Shown in pieces: positions 60,664 through 64,000 of a stretch of 64,000 nt of DNA. Position numbers and translations under genes: made by a program. This stretch comes from Streptomyces bluensis (GTDB lineage Bacteria > Actinomycetota > Actinomycetes > Streptomycetales > Streptomycetaceae). Position 1 is the stretch's first letter; each line of letters begins with the position of its first letter. The notes under the pieces were generated by a model. That model saw only the letters and a program-made list of their open reading frames with translations. It searched no databases and was not told the origin of the DNA. The stretch spans positions 186,001-250,000 of the forward strand of contig NZ_BMVM01000011.1 in NCBI RefSeq assembly GCF_014650715.1, in the 5' to 3' direction.

Positions 60664-61509
60664 TTGTCATGCCCGAATGCCGACGACGGGATCACGGCTG
60701 CGTGGGCCGGAGGCATTCCCTTCCTCCTCACCGACCCGAACTGGGGTACCTCTTTGCCGTTTTCCCTGCACCAGGGCGACGCGCTCAGCGTTCTCGCCGA
60801 ACTGCCGGACAACTGCGTCGACTCCGTCATTACCGACCCGCCCTACAACTCCGGCGGCCGAACCGCGAAGGAGCGCACAAGCCGCAGCGCCAAGCAGAAG
60901 TACACATCCGTCGATGCCGGCCACGACCTTCCCGACTTCACGGGTGAGAACATGGATCAGCGCAGCTACGGGTTCTGGCTGACGCAGATCATGACCGAGG
61001 CCCACCGGCTGACCAAGACCGGCGGCACGGCGCTGCTGTTCACCGACTGGCGTCAGCTGCCGATCACCACGGACGCGATCCAGGCGGCCGGCTGGCTGTG
61101 GCGTGGCGTGCTGGCCTGGCACAAGCCGCAGGCCCGGCCGCAAAAGGGCCGCTTCACCCAGAACTGCGAGTTCATCGTCTGGGCGTCCAAGGGTGCCATC
61201 GACGGCTCCCGCAACCCGGTCTACCTGCCGGGCCTCTACAGCGCCTCGCAGCCGTCCGGCAAGGCCCGCCAGCACATCACACAGAAGCCCGTCTCGGTCA
61301 TGCGTGAGCTGGTGCAAATCGCTCCGCCGGGCGGCACCGTGCTCGACTTCACCTGCGGCTCCGGCTCGACCGGCGTGGCCGCACTGCTGGAGGGCCGCGA
61401 TTTCATCGGCGTCGAGAAGACCCGCCATTACGCGGAAATCGCCGCCGACCGGCTCACCGAGACCCTCCAGCAGACCCTGACCCAGGACGACCTCACCCTG
61501 ACGTCCTGA
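60664..61509 (+). CDS. Site-specific DNA methyltransferase (N6-adenine/N4-cytosine type)
   Basis: A protein of 281 residues if started at TTG 60664; TTG 60754, immediately before the conserved SLHQGDAL, is an alternative giving 251. Motif IV is TDPPYNSGG near the N-terminus, the AdoMet motif FTCGSGSTGVAALL near the C-terminus, so the order is that of the beta class. AITQKPVSVM-like residues (HITQKPVSVMRELV) complete the pattern. There is no partner nuclease. It may protect the element or mark it during transfer. It is probably driven by element copy 6. Confidence 0.88.
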   Translation: MSCPNADDGITAAWAGGIPFLLTDPNWGTSLPFSLHQGDALSVLAELPDNCVDSVITDPPYNSGGRTAKERTSRSAKQKYTSVDAGHDLPDFTGENMDQRSYGFWLTQIMTEAHRLTKTGGTALLFTDWRQLPITTDAIQAAGWLWRGVLAWHKPQARPQKGRFTQNCEFIVWASKGAIDGSRNPVYLPGLYSASQPSGKARQHITQKPVSVMRELVQIAPPGGTVLDFTCGSGSTGVAALLEGRDFIGVEKTRHYAEIAADRLTETLQQTLTQDDLTLTS

Positions 61510-61580
61510 CCGCCGCTTCTGATGCCCGCGGCAGCCCGCCGAATGCTGCCCAGGTGTCTTTATCCCTCACCCGCGGAGGC

Positions 61581-61620
61581 GTTGTAGCACGCAAGTCCCG
61601 GTTACCGAAACCCGGGATCG
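61581..61620 (-). promoter_or_regulatory. Dispersed palindrome/promoter element, copy 7
   Basis: On the minus strand GGGTTTCGGTAACCGGGA and TACAAC (61586-61581) with family spacing. The palindrome has a one-base bulge. It faces the 3' end of the methyltransferase gene and lies upstream of the rightward gene at 61681. Confidence 0.65.
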
Positions 61621-61680
61621 TCCGGATGGTTGGAGCCGAAATCCCACCCATCGGCTGCGCCCTCAAGGAGACCCCCTTTC

Positions 61681-62310
61681 GTGCCTGAATCCATAAACAC
61701 GCCCGACGACGGGGAAATGGAACCGGTCCGGCTGCCGGAATCCGATCTGGAGAGCATCGAGGCGAAGGTCCGCAAGCTGCTCGATCAGTCGGAACAGCAG
61801 GCCCGGCAGCTCGACAGCCTGTCCTCCGCACCCGCCCCTTCACCCTTCGCTGCCTATGGCATGCCGGGATTCGCGGGCATGCCCCTGCCGCCCGCTCCGC
61901 CGGAGCCGCGACCGATCCTGGAACTGGACGGCGAGGAGTACGAGGACGAACTCGACGCCCTCACGGACTGGGTGAATGGCTACTTCGTCCGGTATGGCTC
62001 GGAGGTCACCACCGCGGCGCCCTGGTGCGAGCAGTGGCAGGAGCACGAGGACGTCGTGGCCTGGCTGCACTCCCTGTGGCTGGCCTACCAGCACCACAGG
62101 GAACCCGAGGCCAGCCTGTCGGGCATGTTCGTGTGGCACCGCGATTTCCTCACGCACGCCATCGCCACCGTACGGGCGCCAGGCGGGCCGCTGTCGGCGT
62201 GCATGACGGACCCGGACCGGCCCGCCCACCGCCTGCTGCCCGGCCCGAAGCCCTCCTCCCGCTCCTCCAGGGAGCCGGAGGAGGACGTCCCTCCAGGCCA
62301 GGCCGCATGA
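61681..62310 (+). CDS. DUF4913-like hypothetical protein
   Basis: A protein of 209 residues; GTG 61681 with AAGGAG ten bases upstream. The N-terminus is a short coiled coil (LESIEAKVRKLLDQSEQQAR), followed by a Pro linker. The domain ALTDWVNGYFVRYGSEVTTA ... WCEQWQEHEDVVAWLHSLWL has the Trp pattern of the DUF4913 family, found on actinobacterial plasmids and phages. First of a run of genes joined by four-base overlaps. Confidence 0.72.
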   Translation: MPESINTPDDGEMEPVRLPESDLESIEAKVRKLLDQSEQQARQLDSLSSAPAPSPFAAYGMPGFAGMPLPPAPPEPRPILELDGEEYEDELDALTDWVNGYFVRYGSEVTTAAPWCEQWQEHEDVVAWLHSLWLAYQHHREPEASLSGMFVWHRDFLTHAIATVRAPGGPLSACMTDPDRPAHRLLPGPKPSSRSSREPEEDVPPGQAA

Positions 62311-62798
62311 CCGGCGGCCCCGAGACACGGCCGGCCTTCGGCCTGTCCTTCGACCCCCGTGCCCTGACCGACCTGCTCCAGGCCCCGGAAGACATCCGCG
62401 ATCTGGCACTCGCCCAGCTCCAGGATGTCGTCAACGCCCGGCTGTTCGGAAGCAAGCTCGAACGCGACCTCGTCGGCTGCCGAAAGCTGTACGTCGATCA
62501 CCGCAACGAGTGGCGCATCGTCTACGCCCAGCGACCGGCGCCCGCGAACTCCACGCACCGGACCGAGATCCACGTGGTGGCCGTCCGCCCGCGCGCCAAG
62601 CACGACGTGTACGACACCGCCCGCGACCGCCTCGGCGTCGCCCGGCGTCCAACGGGCGCGCGGACGCATGCCGCCCGCACCCGCTCCCCCCAGCTGGACG
62701 CGCCCCAGCCGATTCCCAAGCCGGGCCCGCCGCCGTACGCGGTGCCCGGCCTTCCCAGCCCAGCACCCACAACCCCACTGAAGGGCCCCATTCGTTGA
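62307..62798 (+). CDS. RelE/ParE-like protein with long tail
   Basis: A protein of 163 residues; ATG 62307 overlaps the previous stop as ATGA. Residues 10-95 (DLALAQLQDVVNARLFGSKL; ERDLVGCRKLYVDHRNEWRI; EIHVVAVRPRAKHDVYDTA) follow the RelE toxin fold, with the basic strand KLYVDHRNEWRIVYA. The remaining 65 residues are Pro/Arg-rich. RelE toxins cut mRNA on the ribosome and need an antitoxin; no typical antitoxin gene is adjacent, so DUF4913 or the following gene might take that role, or the protein is not a toxin. Confidence 0.7.
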   Translation: MTGGPETRPAFGLSFDPRALTDLLQAPEDIRDLALAQLQDVVNARLFGSKLERDLVGCRKLYVDHRNEWRIVYAQRPAPANSTHRTEIHVVAVRPRAKHDVYDTARDRLGVARRPTGARTHAARTRSPQLDAPQPIPKPGPPPYAVPGLPSPAPTTPLKGPIR

Positions 62799-63430
62799 CG
62801 CAGTTCCCCACTCTGATCGACCAGGTCGCCACCGCCATTCTGGCGCCCGAAGCAGCGACCGAGAACCCGCACCACCGCGCCATCCTCGACGTGTTCACCG
62901 AGGTCCAGGACCTTGACCGGCAGCTCGTTGCCCTGTCCCGCGACAAGCTGCCCGACGGCGTCAGCGCCGCCGAGCAGTTGGAGAAGCTCACCGACCTCCT
63001 CGTCGAACGCATGGCTGCGGGCGCCGAGCTCAACGCGCTGCTCTCCACCTCGTGTTGCTGCGCCGTCGAACCCGAGGACGACGACGAAGACGACGCGCAG
63101 GATGTGCAGGACGAGGCGGAGGATGAGGACGCCGACTTCCTGTCCTGCCCGAGCCGGCCGAAGACGATCGTCCACGCCTGCCTCGACGTCTTCGTCGTCG
63201 TCGGTGACCCGGACACCGTGGCCTCCGCCGATCTCGTCCTGTGCCTGCGCGACCTGCCGGGCGACGCCGAGGGCCGCTGGCCGTACGCCGACCTCACCCA
63301 GGGCCGTCTCGCCGAGCTCCTGGCTCCCTACGGGGTCCGCACCCGCGACACCACCGGCCACGACGGCCGCCGCTACAAGGCTTACCGGCGTACCGATCTG
63401 CTGGACGCACGGGCGGGCTGCTCCTGCTGA
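62795..63430 (+). CDS. Hypothetical protein with DUF3631-like end
   Basis: A protein of 211 residues; TTG 62795 overlaps the RelE-like stop as TTGA. Helical start (DRQLVALSRDKLPDGVSAAE), a CCC cluster, then an acidic run of about 25 Asp/Glu residues. The C-terminal 70 residues (WPYADLTQGRLAELLAPYGV; GRRYKAYRRTDLLDA) resemble the winged-helix end of DUF3631 proteins of phages and plasmids. Function unknown. It ends AGCSC. Confidence 0.65.
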   Translation: MTQFPTLIDQVATAILAPEAATENPHHRAILDVFTEVQDLDRQLVALSRDKLPDGVSAAEQLEKLTDLLVERMAAGAELNALLSTSCCCAVEPEDDDEDDAQDVQDEAEDEDADFLSCPSRPKTIVHACLDVFVVVGDPDTVASADLVLCLRDLPGDAEGRWPYADLTQGRLAELLAPYGVRTRDTTGHDGRRYKAYRRTDLLDARAGCSC

Positions 63431-63933
63431 CGCACCCTGCTCTCGCGCGCACGCAACGGGTGACGGCCCGGGACTGGCACCTGGTCGATGCCTTCCATCA
63501 ACGCTGCTTGAAGGAAAGCCTGCTGCTCAGGTGGGGCCGCACACGCTTCCTTCACCGCGACCTTTCGCGGCTGCTCACCCATACGGAGTGCTGGATCGGG
63601 CTCGACGCAGATGAGGAACCAGTCGGCCTCGTCTGCATAGGCCCCGTAAGCCGCCAGGAGGGCGTCGTCGACCTCGGACTGCAGGTCGCCGACGCCCGCC
63701 AGCGCCAGGGCATCGGCACGGCACTGGCCCGGCATGCGGCCGACACGGCACGCGGCCGAGGTGCTCACACCCTGACCGCGTACACCCAGGCGTCCCACAC
63801 GGCCGTGATCCGGATCCTCGACCGCCTGGGCCCCACCCGGCACGTCCGCGACGGCCCGTACGTCGAAGTCCATGTAGCCCTCGATCGAAACTCCCCGGGC
63901 CGTCCCGGCTCGCACCAGGTGGCTACCGGATGA
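63427..63933 (+). CDS. GNAT acetyltransferase, probable CTG start
   Basis: CTG 63427 overlaps the previous stop as CTGA, in line with the ATGA and TTGA junctions just upstream, giving 168 residues (THPALARTQRVTARDWHLVD). GTG 63460 is the conventional alternative. The GNAT core is clear: GLVCIGPVSRQEGVVDLGLQ, then the acetyl-CoA loop RQRQGIGTALARHA, and a terminal HTAVIRILDRLG. It acetylates an unknown substrate. Its stop overlaps the next start (ATGA). Confidence 0.8.
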   Translation: MTHPALARTQRVTARDWHLVDAFHQRCLKESLLLRWGRTRFLHRDLSRLLTHTECWIGLDADEEPVGLVCIGPVSRQEGVVDLGLQVADARQRQGIGTALARHAADTARGRGAHTLTAYTQASHTAVIRILDRLGPTRHVRDGPYVEVHVALDRNSPGRPGSHQVATG

Positions 63934-64000
63934 CCTTTGCACCCCCTTCCGCGTCGACGACGCGGGTGGTGACGTCCCTCGATCACCGCATCGAGGCAGC
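63930..64000 (+). CDS. Start of a further coupled gene, cut by the window edge
   Basis: ATG 63930 overlaps the acetyltransferase stop as ATGA and codes TFAPPSASTTRVVTSLDHRI before the window ends. Too short to identify; supported by the junction type and open frame. Confidence 0.5.
   Translation, partial: MTFAPPSASTTRVVTSLDHRIEA

Noticed and set aside
1..64000. CRISPR arrays
   Set aside because: No regularly spaced short direct repeats were seen on either strand.

Overview
The window is high-GC actinobacterial DNA, almost certainly Streptomyces: strong third-position G/C bias, frequent GTG/TTG starts, DUF317-type and SCO6880-type proteins, and arginine/alanine-rich accessory genes. It carries no housekeeping operon, rRNA or intact tRNA. 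A type IV secretion-like conjugation module, two large anti-DNA defence systems, orphan methyltransferases and many decayed genes point to a large conjugative plasmid or integrative element. No relaxase, integrase, replication initiator or telomere is visible, so plasmid versus integrated element, and linear versus circular, cannot be settled here.

Layout. 1-8.1 kb (minus strand): a pPIWI-RE island made of a PD-(D/E)XK-like endonuclease, a DinG/XPD-like helicase and the pPIWI-RE protein, which runs off the left edge; a double-HTH regulator lies upstream. 8.2-14.3 kb: a mixed border with half of a tRNA-Arg, a DUF5655 nuclease, a broken IS5-type transposase, a secreted NucA/NucB-like nuclease, queC/queD remnants and a Nudix gene. 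14.5-22.4 kb (minus): a complete Wadjet operon, jetA-jetB-jetC-jetD. 23.1-28.8 kb (minus): a run containing a DnaB-N-only protein, a C5-cytosine methyltransferase, a PP-loop (PAPS-reductase-like) protein and an alpha/beta hydrolase. 29-60 kb (minus): the conjugation region. Core machine genes are NlpC/P60 (60.2 kb), DUF6112, a VirB8-like and a VirB6/TrbL-like protein, SCO6880, VirB4 (52.3 kb) and, about 19 kb further on, the VirD4/TraG coupling ATPase (31.5 kb). Between them lie about 25 small paralogous accessory genes, interrupted at 44-45.3 kb by a glycosyltransferase cassette between direct repeats. 60.6-64 kb (plus): a second DNA methyltransferase, then four tightly coupled genes (DUF4913, RelE-like, unknown, GNAT) and the start of a fifth.

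Signals that tie the region together. Seven copies of a promoter-like element lie in intergenic spaces. Each has AACCGGGG(A/C) or a close variant whose first base lies 17 bases upstream of a TANNNT-like hexamer, and most are centred on a palindrome with the loop TCGGT. Two copies lie back to back between the conjugation operon and the 60.7-kb methyltransferase gene. Ten genes make best sense with CTG, ATT or ATC starts placed behind good Shine-Dalgarno sequences. Most small accessory proteins of the conjugation region end in arginine, usually R-x-R or x-R-R, whereas machine and defence proteins do not. Several accessory genes are broken by in-frame TGA codons or frameshifts, so the element is partly decaying, or the sequence has local errors.
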